NCBI GenBank assembly: GCA_037951105.1
Contig: JBAMJV010001357.1
Location: 24,527-88,526 of the forward strand
Length of the DNA: 64,000 nt
Reading direction: 5' to 3'
Origin: Echinarachnius parma
Taxonomy: Eukaryota; Echinodermata; Echinoidea; Clypeasteroida; Echinarachniidae
Part shown: positions 19,490 through 31,689 of the stretch, piece after piece
Layout of the letters: each line of letters opens with the position of its first letter
Numbering within the stretch: the stretch's first letter is position 1
The notes under the pieces: generated by a model
Told to the model about the DNA's origin: nothing
Database searches by the model: none
The model's input: the letters and a program-made list of their open reading frames with translations, nothing else
Position numbers and translations under genes: made by a program

Positions 19490-21255
19490 CTGGGTGTATG
19501 AGTTTGCTGTGTTGTGTGTGTGTGTGTTAGAACTAAAACACCATGCAATTTCAGCAAGGGTGGCTCAAGTTGTATGTTGTATGAGTTCGTTGTGTGTTGT
19601 GTGTGTTAGAACTAAGGCAACATGCAATTTGAGAAAGGCTGGCTCAAATTGTATGCTGTATGAGTTCGCTGTGTGTTATGTGTGTGTGTTAGAACTTAAG
19701 CACCATGCTATTTGAGCGAGGCTGGCTCAAATTGTATGGTGTATGAGTTCACTGTGTGTTGTGTGTGTGTTTTAGAACTAAAGCACTATGCAATTTGAGC
19801 GAGGCTGGCTCAAATTGTATGGTGTATGAGTTCACTGTGTGTTGTGTGTGTGTGTGTTAGAACTAAAGCACTATGCAATTTGAGCGAGGCTGGCTCAAAT
19901 TGTATGGTGAATGAGTTCGCTGTGTGTGTGTTAGAACTTAAGCACCATGCAATTTGAGCGAGGCTGGCTCAAATTGTATGGTGTATGAGATCGCTGTGTG
20001 TTGTGTGTGTGTTAGAACTTAAGCACCATGCAATTTGAGCGAGGCAGGCTCAAAATGTATGGTGTATGAGTTCGCTGTGTGATGTGTGTGTGTTAGAACT
20101 AAAACACCATGCAATTTCAGCAAGGGTGGCTCAAGTTGTATGTTGTATGAGTTCGTTGTGTGTTGTGTGTGTTAGAACTAAGGCAACATGCAATTTGAGA
20201 AAGGCTGGCTCAAATTGTATGCTGTATGAGTTCGCTGTGTGTTATGTGTGTGTGTTAGAACTTAAGCACCATGCTATTTGAGCGAGGCTGGCTCAAATTG
20301 TATGGTGTATGAGTTCACTGTGTGTTGTGTGTGTGTTTTAGAACTAAAGCACTATGCAATTTGAGCGAGGCTGGCTCAAATTGTATGGTGTATGAGTTCA
20401 CTGTGTGTTGTGTGTGTGTGTGTTAGAACTAAAGCACTATGCAATTTGAGCGAGGCTGGCTCAAATTGTATGGTGAATGAGTTCGCTGTGTGTGTGTTAG
20501 AACTTAAGCACCATGCAATTTGAGCGAGGCTGGCTCAAATTGTATGGTGTATGAGATCGCTGTGTGTTGTGTGTGTGTTAGAACTTAAGCACCATGCAAT
20601 TTGAGCGAGGCAGGCTCAAAATGTATGGTGTATGAGTTCGCTGTGTGATGTGTGTGTGTTAGAACTTACGCACCATGCAATTTGAGCGAGGCTGGCTCAA
20701 ATTGTATGGTGTATGAGATCGCTGTGTGTTGTGTGTGTGTTAGAACTTAAGCACCATGCAATTTGAGCGAGGCAGGCTCAAATTGTATGGTGTATGAGAT
20801 CGCTGTGTGTTGTGTGTGTGTTAGAACTTAAGCACCATGCAATTTGAGCGAGGCTGGCTCAAAGTGTATGGTGTATGAGTTCGCTGTGTGATGTGTGTGT
20901 GTTAGAACTTAAGCACCATGCAATTTGAGCGAGGCTGGCTCAAATTGTATGGTGTATGAGATCGCTGTGTGTTGTGTGTGTGTTAGAACTTAAGCACCAT
21001 GCAAATTGAGCGAGGCAGGCTCAAATTGTATGGTGTATGAGATCGCTGATTGTTGTGTGTGTGTTAGAACTTAAGCACCATGCAATTTGAGCGAGGCTGG
21101 CTCAAAGTGTATGGTGTATGAGTTCGCTGTGTGATGTGTGTGTGTTAGAACTTAAGCACCATGCAATTTGAGCGAGGCTGGCTCAAATTGTATGGTGTAT
21201 GAGATCGCTGTGTGTTGTGTGTGCGTTATAACTTAAACACCATGCAATTTGAGCA
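19490..21255 (+). repeat. 81-bp minisatellite, large array with higher-order repeats
   Basis: About 22 units of the 81-bp sequence also seen at 5695-6205. A block of seven units is repeated as a whole: the distinctive TTTCAGCAAGGGTGGCTCAA unit appears at about 19550 and again 566 bp later. From about 20640 to 21210 a three-unit block of about 242 bp (GATGTGTGTGTGTTAGAACT start) repeats three times. Open frames rich in CVCV arise from the TGTGTG tracts and are not genes. Confidence 0.9.
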
Positions 21256-21391
21256 AGTGCACTCACACACACACACTCACACACACACACACACACACAC
21301 AATAAGAACACCTATCACACAAACCATACATTTCGAGTAGCTCCTCAAATAACTGGACTGGACTTACGGGCTCATATTGCATGGTATACAA

Positions 21392-21426
<35 letters not shown>

Positions 21427-21515
21427 TGTGTGTGTGTATGTGTGTTTGTGTGTATGTGAATAAGGGTGTGTGTGTGCGTGTGTGTGTGTGTGTGTGTGGT
21501 ATCTGGTATTAATGG
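21256..21515. repeat. CA and GT microsatellites
   Basis: A CA run at 21262-21300 and GT runs at about 21394-21500 in opposite orientation flank ordinary sequence. They sit between the minisatellite and the LINE. Confidence 0.9.
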
Positions 21516-22432
21516 TATCTGGTCCCAATAATTGTACAGCCATGGTCAATTTGTTTATTTTGTTTCATTGAGTATTGTTATTGAGTGGTATTTTGAAGGA
21601 GGGGCTGTTTTCATTGGAAAGATTTAGGTCGGCATATACGTAGATAAGGTGTTTAATCTGTTTATATGCAAAATAATGCTTTGGTATGAAGAATGTATAG
21701 TTGATGTTTATATGAACAGGCCTGGCATCATTAGGTAATGGTGACATTTTTCACTGAAAGAGTTAAGCCCAGGTGAATTAGTGGCTTTATTTAGAGGATT
21801 CGAGATCTTTAAGGTATACATGGTATATGCCATGTTAAAGGAATGTGTGGACTATTGTAGTAGTTGTTTACTCTGATGTATAGCAGGTGCGTGCATCATC
21901 ATTACTTTGAACAGACGTGCGCGTATTGTTTGCATGCACTGCTGAGGAGGTTTATTATTAATTGATGATAAGTGCATGCATTTCCCTATGCACATCATCG
22001 GTAAGGTATTTTTTTTTTTGTCTTTCTTTTGAAATGTAATGAGCTTAAAAGGTAGCTCTTGATTTGAAAGAAAAAGGCAAAGATTAGTCAAAGAGTAAAT
22101 GTTTTTTTTTTTTTAAGGTAGAGTCATACTAGGATAATATTGAGGGAACATTGTCTTGATATGAGGAAGTGTGAGGGGGGAGCTTGACGGAGTAGGCCTA
22201 CTTCCGGATTTTTTTATTTTTGTTTGTTTTTTATGTTAGTTCTCGATGGTGGACAGGGTTGGGTGGGGAAGGGTGCGTGTGTGTTGTGTACGGGTTGGGG
22301 TCTGCTCACAGTCAATATGTTTTTTGATACGTCATGTAGGTTTCGTGGTAGTTATTTTTGTTGTATAAACATGCTCACGGGGGATACAGATCACGCGGTA
22401 ATTATACAGATTTTATATACCTGTAAAATAAA
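21516..22432 (+). other. Region upstream of the LINE ORF, no ORF1 recognised
   Basis: This would hold the 5' UTR and ORF1 of an L1/Tx1-type element, but no coiled-coil or RNA-binding ORF1 is readable in either strand. It contains T runs and a GGGTGGGGAAGGGTGCGTGT segment that resembles the 3' region at 26345-26400. Either the element is 5' truncated or ORF1 has been lost. Confidence 0.35.
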
Positions 22433-25400
22433 ATGGTGAATTTTTCTTGGATTACTTTAAATGTAAGAGGGTTACGGAATAAGGATAAAAGAACACGCAT
22501 TTTTGAATGGTGTAAATGTAAAGGATCTGATATTTCTTTTTTACAGGAAACATATAGTACTATAGAAGTAGAAGAACAGTGGAAGAAGGAATGGGGCGGG
22601 CCAATGTTCTTTAGCCATGGGTCAAACCACAGTAGAGGTGTTCTTATTTTATGTTCGCCCCTTTTAGATTTTAAACGGGATGCAGTTGTAATAGATGAAG
22701 AAGGGAGGTACATTATATTTAAAGGGGAAATACAAGGGGTTAAATTTTTGTTGGGAAATGTGTATTTCCCTACAAGAGATAAAGTACAATTACAGGTTGA
22801 TTTTTTGAATAAGTTAGATAAAAGTATATCTGAAGTTTTTGATAAGAATTATTCGGTAATATTAGGGGGAGATTTTAACACTATAATGGAAAGGGGCATG
22901 GATTATGAAGGGCCAAATATTGTATTAAAATCTAGGTTTATTGAGGTATTAAAAAGTTTTTTGAATAAATATGATTTAGAAGATATATGGAGGAAAAGGA
23001 ATCCTAATGTTAGACAGTTTACTTTTAGACAAAGGTCGTCCTTAGTCCAAAGTCGTTTAGATTATTGGTTTATATCATGTAGTTTAGAAAAATTAGTGAA
23101 TAAGTGTGAAATTTTGGTATCGATAACACCGGATCATTCGGGCATTAAATTACAATTTCAGCATTTAGTGGATAAGTTTGTTTTTGGAAAATCGTATTGG
23201 AAATTTAATAATAGTTTATGTATGGATAAAAATTTTGTTGAGGGGATGCATGATATAATATTTGAATTGAAAAATGAATGGGGACCTAGGATTTTGAATA
23301 AATTAGTATTTTGGGATTTTTTGAAAATGAAAATGAGGGAATACGCCATGAAATATTCACGTGAAAAGGCGAAATTAAGGAAACTTGAAATAGAGACGTT
23401 GGAGACTGAAATTAAGGATTTAGAAAATCAGTTAGTCAACGGGGCATCTAGGTATGTTATTGATAGTATTAAATTGAAAAAAGATAAGTTGAATAAATTG
23501 TATGATTTTTCTCGACAGGGCATTAAAGTTCGTTCTAGAGCAGCTTGGTTTGAAGAAGGGGAGAATAATACTCAGTATTTTGAACAATTGTTGAAAGTAA
23601 ATAAGAGGAAAAGTTTCATTAGAGAAATGTATAAGGAAAATGGAGAAATTACTAGGGATAAAAATGACATTTTAAAAGAGATAAAGACATTTTATGAAAA
23701 ATTATATTCTTTGAGGAATGATAGTGGTCCAAATAATGGTTTATTTTTTGATGATATTTTAAAGTTAAGTGAACAGAATAAAGAATTATGTGAAGGTAAA
23801 ATGACGAAAGATGAGTGTTTTAAGGTTTTGAAAGAAATTAAATGGAATAAATCCCCTGGATATGATGGGTTCACGGTGGAATTTTATGATACATTTTGGC
23901 CCTTATTAGGGGATTTGTTGGTAGAAGTATTGAATGAAACATTTGTAAGGGGGGAATTGACGGTATCTCAAAAACAAGGGACTATAACATTGATAGAAAA
24001 AGAGGGAAAAGATGCGAAGCATATTAAAAATTATAGACCCATTACACTGTTAAATGTAGACTACAAAATATTATCGAAGGTTTTAGCAACTAGGATTAAA
24101 AAGGTTTTAAATGAAATAATTCATTATGATCAGGTGGGATATATAAAAGACAGAAATATTGGGGAAGCGGTTCGATTAATAGAGGGTATATTATTTTATT
24201 CTAAACATTCATTAGAGCAAGGACAGGGGTTTCTGATTGCGGTAGATTTCGAAAAAGCTTTTGATTCTGTATCCCATCAATATTTATTGAAAGTGCTAAA
24301 ATTGTTTGGTTTTGGTGATCCGTTTTGTTCTTGGGTGAAGATATTATATAATGATATAAGTAGTTGTATTATGAATGGGGGTTATTCCACTGGTTATTTT
24401 GATATAGAAAGGGGGGTCAGACAAGGTGATCCATTGTCGCCCTATTTGTTTTTGGTTGCAATAGAATTATTGGCAAATGAAGTAAGGAGGGACAAAATAA
24501 TTAAAGGGATACATTTTGGGGAGCATGAAATAAGACAAGTATTGTATGCAGATGATATGACGATTTTTTTGAAAGATTTAGACTCCATAAGAAGGTTGCA
24601 ATATATATTTGAAGAATTTGGAAAAGTAAGTGGTTTGAAAGTTAATAAGGAAAAGACACATTTTATGTATATGGGTGAGGAAAATGGGAAACCAGATGGG
24701 CCTTTATTTGGACAATTTGTTAAGGAAGTAAACATTTTAGGTGTTAATTTCTCGGTCGATTTTAGATTAAAAGATGATTTAAATTACAAAGAAATATTAA
24801 GTAAAATTAAAAAGCTTCTAGGTTGGTGGAAACCGGGATTTGACTATTATGGGTAAAATATACATTTATTGAAAACGTATGCATTAATAAAGTTGAATTA
24901 TGTTTCATCTCTCCTTGTTGTTCCCCTATGGGTTTATATAGAAGTGGAGAAAATATCGTTTGATTTCATATGGGGAGGGAAGGATCGTATAAAAAGAAAA
25001 ATTATGTATCAAAATTATAATTATGGTGGAGTAAAAATGATTAATTTTGAAATATTTGTTAGAACGCAGCGGATAATGTGGGTGAAACGATTATTATATG
25101 GAGAAAGAAATTTGGGATGGAAGTTATTTTTTGATTATTGCTTAAGTTCAGTAGGAGGAAGGCTAATTTTCTTATGTGATTATGAAATGCAAAAGATGAA
25201 GTTTAGGTTCAAGATTCCACCTTATTATTTGGAAATGTTGAAAGCTTGGAAAGAGATTGATAATTTAAGGCATTTTAATGGTTGTATGAATCCAATTATT
25301 TTTAATAATAGGAATATATGTATTAAAAAAAATAAGATGGTATTTGATAAAGAATTATTTGAACGAGGGATTGTTATGTTGAACCATGTTATGGATAATG

Positions 25401-26194
25401 GACATGTTAAACCCGTTGCATACTTTTTGAACCTTGGTATGAGAGGTGACAACTTACTTACAATAATTGATATATATCATGCGATTCCGAGGGATTGGAA
25501 AATTGATTTAGGTTTGATACAATTTTGTGAGGTAGACTTAATAAATTATAATATTAATTTATATCTTTTGGATACAAAATTAAGTTTTAAGGATGTACCA
25601 TCAAGAAAAATATATGATTATTTTATTAGAGAATTGCAAAAGACATATGATTTACAGATAAGAGATGGACAAAATGATTTTAATTTTATAGATAAAGAAA
25701 TGTATGATTGTTTTTTTAGACCAAGAATAACATTAATAATTGGGAAACAGAGAGAGTTTCAATTTAAGTTACTCCATGGGGCAATTTACACTAAAGATAA
25801 TTTATTTAGATTTGGATTTGTTGAAGACAACTTGTGTTCGTACTGTAAACGGGAAAGGGAAACATATTCGCATTTATTTTTATTTTGTTTAAATGTAAAA
25901 TTGACATGGCAAGCTTTGATACAACGTTTTTTGTTAGATGAAATAAAGGACTTAAATTGGCGGGATATATTTGTTGGATTGTTAGGTAATTCAAATAGAA
26001 TAAAATGTTGCAATACCATAATTTTTATGGTAAAATATATTTTATTTGTATTTAGAAAAGAGGGTGTTCTACCTAATATTGATAAAATACAGAAACTGTT
26101 ATTGGATTATAAGGCCCAGGAAAAGGGAATAGCAATTAAAATGGGAAAATTAGGACTACATTTACAAAAATGGGAAACGGTAAAATTAGAATAA
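22433..26194 (+). pseudogene. LINE ORF2 (endonuclease + reverse transcriptase) with one stop
   Basis: The frame from ATG 22433 runs 807 codons to TAA at 24854, then stays open in the same frame for a further 446 codons to 26194. An apurinic-like endonuclease occupies about residues 1-240 with its key residues visible: Asn10, Glu39 (FLQET), Asp147/Asn149 (GGDFN), Asp210 (SRLDYW) and Asp234-His235. The reverse transcriptase follows, with KSPGYDGF, NYRPITLLN, AVDFEKAFDSVSH, GVRQGDPLSPYLF and YADD at residues 705-708. Near the C terminus, CSYCKRERETYSHLFLFC is the zinc-knuckle-like motif of L1-type ORF2. The single stop lies just after the RT domain, before the C-terminal third. Domain order and motif style fit the L1/Tx1 group. 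The copy is recent or recently disabled. Confidence 0.88.
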
Positions 26195-26556
26195 GATTGA
26201 AAGAATAAACTCTTCATATGTGATGTTTCCCCCGTGAGCTTGTAAAAAAAAAAATTTTTAAAAAGTATTTTAAAAGTATTGATTTAAATATGTATTTTGT
26301 AAGCATTATTATTATTATTTTTTTTTTTTTTAAAGGATGTGAGCAGATTTCCGGGGTAGGGTGCGGGGGGGGGGGGGGGGGGGGGAGGGGGGTGAGAGAA
26401 GTAGCGTGTCTTACTTCTTTTTATTGTTTGTTAAATCTCCATTGTGTTTAATGTTTGTGAATTACACTTGATTTGTACACTTGAGATGTAATGTTATTCA
26501 ATTGTAAATGTTATGTTAATAATTTGGAGAAATAAAAAATCATAAAAAAAAAAAAA
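22433..26556 (+). mobile_element. L1/Tx1-like LINE, nearly full ORF2 with 3' end
   Basis: The element comprises an endonuclease-reverse transcriptase ORF (22433-26194), a 3' UTR with a G run (26367-26385), and an AATAAAAAATCATAAAA poly(A)-like end at about 26530-26556. No ORF1 was found upstream, and no target-site duplication could be fixed because the 5' end is unclear. Coding sequence is strongly A/T-ending. LINEs copy themselves by target-primed reverse transcription. Confidence 0.85.
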
Positions 26557-26785
26557 GTGTGCGCGAAAGTGTGTGTCTGTTTTTGAATAATTATGTGTGG
26601 GTTTATTTACAATGCGGCGACATTATAATTTATGCTAATGAGTGTGTGTCCGAGAAAGGGAATCTAAATAATAACACGTTTTTTTGGATCGCGTATTCAT
26701 GTGAACTTTCATGTGCCTCATGAAGTCGTGGGGAAGATATAATTTCGCAAGCTTGTTATCGGACAATAATCTTTACGATGACATA
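26557..26785. other. Spacer, no gene seen
   Basis: Starts with a GTGTGCGCGAAAGTGTGTGT stretch after the LINE tail. No coding signal. Confidence 0.3.
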
Positions 26786-26787
26786 TG

Positions 26788-26930
26788 GGGGTGTGGCACG
26801 TTCGGATAAGCGCTTGAATTCATATCACGAAACCCGATCGAGTTCGAGACCAATCGATGTTCCGGTATTTAATGTCCTTCAGCAAGGAAATTGTAATCCT
26901 AATTGCTGCTCTCTACCAAGAAGTATACAT
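26788..26930 (+). mobile_element. tRNA-derived SINE-like element
   Basis: A tRNA-like head has an A-box-like GGATAAGCGCTTG and a B-box-like GAGTTCGAGACC about 30 bp apart. A body follows (TGTCCTTCAGCAAGGAAATT, CCTAATTGCTGCTCTCTACC) of a kind shared by many animal SINE and L2-like tails. It is not a functional tRNA gene: no cloverleaf closes. Confidence 0.5.
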
Positions 26931-27925
26931 ATGTACTTGATCGGGTGTTAAAGTAGGCCTAACGTGCCCTATATAGTAGAGAAGCTTGGACTAGTATGCT
27001 CCCCCGGGAGTTGAGATGGTGCGCATGATATTTGTGCAATATGTGTGCCGTATGATCATTTATAATCAAGTTATGATCAATTATAATGATAATCTAAGTA
27101 GGTAATCTAGATACATGGCGCTAAATAAATGCTTGATATCATATTTATATTACTCAAGATAATCGTAAAAAAGATCATCGAATTCAGTATCCTACTGATA
27201 AATTCAACGTTTAAGTTGGCAACTGGTCCCCAAATAAAGCTAACATATACAAAACCTTTCTAAATAAAAACAATATTACGCCTATGTAATTGGCAACCCG
27301 AGCGCGGTGTTGAAATGCACTAGCGTTTGAATAGACGTAATTAGTTTAGGTTTCCAATTACATTTGAGTTTGAAGGTCTGAAGTATCGTTCACTATGTAT
27401 AGCATACGTGTGGCCAAGTGCTAACGAATCGGAGATAGGCACCGCCTTATGTGCCACGTGGTACAGGGAGGACTTTAACTAACATCACATTCATCATGGA
27501 GGCTTATAGTGCTTTTGCTCTGTCCCCTGGGACGAGGTGCCTTGGCAGCCATTATCGAACCTGTCTTGTCTGCTTGACCAGTTATGTAGGAGCCATGGTA
27601 GTTTTAAACGAATTTAAGCGAACGATGTGTCCTAAGGAGAGACACTTTCATTAACATTGAAAGTGTATTCCATTATATTATAATCAATTATTATAATCAA
27701 TTATGCACCAGGCATATCATTCGTTCAAATGCTCATATTTTCTTAATTGCAAGTATACATGTAATTGCAACTTTACAATTGATCGTAACGGGGCCCTTGT
27801 GTACCTGTTTATAAAGACCACCTGCGTATGAGAACCTATTAAATTGTGTCACTGCATAATACATTTATCTGGATAACTTGGTAAATATTCATGAATGTGT
27901 AGCATGGATAATTATTGTCTTCAAT
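26931..27925. other. No recognised gene
   Basis: Ordinary mixed sequence. The plus-strand 67-codon frame at 27451-27654 has no motif and is not called. A small duplicated TTATAATCAATTAT lies near 27685. Confidence 0.3.
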
Positions 27926-27929
27926 TTGT

Positions 27930-28105
27930 CAATCATTCCAATCAGATCTAGATGTTTCAGTCGTTTCTAAACCAGATTGTATCCTATGCCGATAAAGTTG
28001 ATTCTGTCATTAAAATGTGTAACTTTTTTCAAATTTTACTATTTGTTTTTCAGTACCTCATGAAAAAAAAGATCTTGAAGCATCCTATAAAAACCAAAAC
28101 AAAAC
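27930..28105. mobile_element. MITE family 2 fragment
   Basis: AGTTGATTCTGTCATTAAAA, a T-rich stretch, TACTATTTGTTTTTCAGTAC and AAGATCTTGAAGCATCC match the inner right half of the 28770-29319 copy. The terminal repeat is missing, so this is a truncated copy. Confidence 0.55.
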
Positions 28106-28769
28106 CAAAACCAGCAACATGACCAGTATGAAAAATGCACTATTGTAATGGTAAAAGGAACATTGGCACAGTGCGGTCGTACTGATTTTTGGGGAACGCG
28201 AATAATTGGTGCCATATACTTTATGTATTTCCGTCTCCTTTTCACAGCTGTATCTCTTGTTATTAATTTGTTTATCGTTGGGGGCACTTGCACCCCTTCC
28301 ACCTCCGTGCCTCACGTAGTGAACAAGCTGTTCACGTTTTCTAGTTTATAAGTAAGATTTTTTATTTAGCTTTATAACTGGGGTTCCAATAACAAGCTTC
28401 TGACTTTCAGGGGATCCAAACCATTACAACAAATATTTTGTTTTAATATTGTAAATATTGGTTGATTGTGTATGGTTGAATAAAATAAAAGAAATGAAAT
28501 GAAAAAAAATTAAGTTTGAACAAGTAACTGTACTAGCCCTTTACACGACGGGTTCGATCTTCGTCGACCTGTTGAGGGCGCTAGTCATAATAAAACCATG
28601 TAGGCATTTGTTTCTCATCCTGCTCTCATCGTACAAGTCAAGCGGTATAACCTCGGAATTAGCTTGAGTTACCCACTTCACGGATATCAATTGTTGGCCC
28701 AATGCTTCAACAGATGTACCAGCAACTTGAACTCATGTGGTAAGGGGTCAGTGAAATGACACCCTGATC
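28106..28769. other. Spacer with a retroelement-like tail
   Basis: Around 28470-28510 GAATAAAATAAAAGAAATGA followed by A's looks like a retroelement or gene 3' end. Nothing else recognisable. Confidence 0.3.
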
Positions 28770-29319
28770 TTAAAGGGATAGTACAGTTTTGGTCAAACAG
28801 AATTTTAGTAATTAAAACTTGCAAATTATCATTACAACATTTACAGTTAACAGTTATAGTTCAATGATGCTTGAATGGTAGTAAAACGAATACGCGGTTA
28901 AGTTACAGGGCTGTTTTCATTTAAAAACCAGCCGTTAACAAAAGAAGTCTCACCCCAGACACCTCAATTTTCAACCATTTTGTTTGTATCAACACATGTG
29001 AATGTGATGTTGTGGTTAAAATGATTATTCAATAGAGACATCATCAACAAACAATTTCAAAACCATTTATTTGGATTTAAACAAAATGTGTAACATTTTA
29101 AAATATGTTTTTAATTATTGAATTAATGTTGGTCCGCCACATTTATTTAAATCTGATATACTGGATATTTTAGCTCTTTCTGAACCAATGTTGATAAAAT
29201 AAGTTGATTTTGTCATTAAAACTGTTTCCTCTTTTATTCTTTGTACTCAGTTTGTTATTACCTAACAAAAACAAAATTCTTGAAGCACCCTTAATAGCAA
29301 CACTGAACTATCCCTTTAA
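28770..29319. mobile_element. MITE family 2, full copy
   Basis: Inverted ends TTAAAGGGATAGTACAGTTTT and AACACTGAACTATCCCTTTAA. The inside matches the 53059-53620 and 4588-5456 copies. No coding capacity. Confidence 0.75.
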
Positions 29320-29561
29320 CGACGATTGAGAACGAAAATGGCGCTAATTCACTGCGTGCACTTCGGAGATATTTAAAAGATTGAAACCTTACTGGAACCC
29401 TAAACCTAACCCAAACCTCAATTCTTCCTTACCAGCTCGTGTTCTCTTTCATATTTGATGATTATTCTCAAAATTTGTCATTGAAATTATATATTATTTT
29501 AAATATCGCATCACGTAGACATGATAGATGAGGCTCTGACCTATACAAGGTGGTTAATCAC
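29320..29561. other. Spacer, no gene seen
   Basis: Ordinary sequence, includes a CCCTAAACCTAACCCAAACC stretch near 29397. That is a short telomere-like similarity only. Confidence 0.3.
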
Positions 29562-29815
29562 AATTGAAGAGCTTAATTCAAAAAGGAGCTAAATCCACTT
29601 TGTCAGCTTTGGAGAAAGGCAGGTTTCTGTGTCCATCTTTGCACACATGCCTATGGGAATATGAAACTGAAACGTTCCATATTTTGATTTGTATTGTGTA
29701 ATTTGTCCTCAAGTTTGGATTTCTAGAAAGCTACGTAGCTTATTAATATACCGATCTTTTTAACTCAATTTTTATGGAAAGTGGATTTAGCGCCTTTTGG
29801 AACTAAGCTTTTCAA
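29562..29815. mobile_element. MITE family 3 copy
   Basis: Inverted ends: AATTGAAGAGCTTAATTCAA then AAGGAGCTAAATCCACTTT on the left, and AAAGTGGATTTAGCGCCTTT then GGAACTAAGCTTTTCAAAT on the right. A second copy is at 38704-38960. Confidence 0.75.
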
Positions 29816-30060
29816 ATATGTAACTCATTTTAGACACTCAATTTCGATTGAACGCTCTTTTCACCCACAGCCGACGATGTGTGCTGTGGTACGATCGAGT
29901 GGGCGCTAGACATCAAGTGTAGAGACCCGGAGTTAATGCCGATTGATGCCCCGGCATTTGAATGCCAAAACTAATTACGGCTTTTTTTGTTACAAGGGAT
30001 ATTGTAAAGATGTGTATAATGTATATGAAAAATTATGAACTATTTTAATATCTGAATTAA
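29816..30060. other. Spacer, no gene seen
   Basis: Ordinary AT-rich DNA. Confidence 0.3.
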
Positions 30061-30258
30061 TACTCTCATCATCATCGCATCATCATTATCATCACCATCA
30101 TCACCATCATCACCATCATCACCATCATCATCATCAACATCATCATCATCATCATCATCAACATTATATCATCATCATCATCATCATCATATCATCATAT
30201 CATTATCATCATCACCATCATCATCACCATCAACATCATCACCCTGTCTATCATAATT
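30061..30258 (+). repeat. ATC microsatellite
   Basis: Nearly 200 bp of CATCAT/CACCAT triplets with a few AT interruptions. Confidence 0.95.
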
Positions 30259-30682
30259 ATCAGCATCAGCATCAACACCATGCACAATTAACACGATGTC
30301 AAGAATAGGACATTTTCATAATATCTAGTAAATAATTTTATTTTTCTCTAACGTCTAGGATTTTGTCTGCCTCATGCAACTTTGTCATAGATCATGTCTG
30401 CTCCGAGACATATTTTCCCAATCACATTGTTACCTCAACAGTCATTGCCCGCAGGAACTTTCTTTTTCTAAATATTTTCGATTTGTCTGCGAAATGTCGG
30501 GAATTCCCGTTCACGTACTACTGTAATTAATACAATTAGATAGGAGACCGCTGCAGATGTTTCCGAATAAATAGATAAAGACGAAGGACATAACAACGAT
30601 CGTTAAATGTGTACGTTATCCTAACTATATTGCCTTCGGAGCGAGAAAAGTGATTATTTTCGAGCTAAAAACGTTGTGTTGA
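30259..30682. other. Spacer, no gene seen
   Basis: Ordinary sequence, no coding signal. Confidence 0.3.
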
Positions 30683-31233
30683 TTAAAGTCATACCTGTAA
30701 AGTGTCCAAATCCACAAAAATTACTTGGAGCTTCCTCGTTTCTATTCTACCGTGTTGTTAAGCTTATGGTAAGAGAAGAATAAAATAGGGTTGGATTTTT
30801 TTTCAAATGTCCCTTTAGTATGAAGATAATTATCATTGAAAATCATTATTTCAAAAGCGTTGATTAACGCAATTGAAAAAAAGTACAATTGTTGTAGCTA
30901 AACAAGTCCGAGCCAGCACGCGTGGGAACATTCCGGAGATTGAACTTTGAACCCAGCGAGCGCAAATTCCATGAATTCTGTACTACGTCTACATACACGG
31001 GTGCGAATATCTCAAACGGACGATTATTACTGTGACAAATGTATGGCAGACCATCAGTATTCGGTGATAAAATATGAACTCAATATTCGTTTTTTTTCAC
31101 TAGGTAAACAGTGTTCGTTTTCTTTCAAACTTTCACAAATCTTTCAATTGTATTTTACAATGATATTGATGTAGGATTGAAGTCTCAAATGTCATTTTGT
31201 GCAATATCTGACACTTTACAGGTATCACTTTAA
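30683..31233. mobile_element. MITE-like element with TTAAAGT ends
   Basis: Inverted ends TTAAAGTCATACCTGTAAAG (then TGTC) and GACACTTTACAGGTATCACTTTAA enclose about 550 bp of non-coding DNA. The TTAA flank type recalls MITE family 1, but the interior is unrelated. Confidence 0.65.
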
Positions 31234-31689
31234 TAACTAAAAATTACCATCTGATGCAGTAAGTACTTAACGGAATGGACACCGTTAGCCTACGGTGTTT
31301 AGAAATGGGGTTTGGCCTTAGCTTTATTTTAACATAGAGGACTGAATTGGTTTGGTTTGAGACTTCAAACAGTCTACATAGTATCATGTTATTATCTTAT
31401 GTTATATTGAAATGTTTAGATTTAGCATTATCTACTGGATAAGTATTACTCTGTACAAAATCAGTGCAATTATTTAGCGATTATCACTTCGAATTGTCAC
31501 TTAATTACTCGGTCATGTGAGATTCAATTACCATAATAATGTTCACTCATCTCTCAGTGGACATAACTATCGGATCACAAACATACACATTTAAAATGCC
31601 ACATTAAAATTTACTGTTCTGGGTATCGTTTTTAATTGGAAGAGACACTCTATACGATGAACATAATCATTGTGTTAATATATATATAA
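31234..31689. other. Spacer, no gene seen
   Basis: AT-rich DNA before the duplicated upstream block. No coding signal. Confidence 0.3.

Noticed and set aside
29390..29420. Telomere-like CCCTAAACCTAACCC
   Set aside because: Only two or three degenerate units; no array. Chance or very old remnant.
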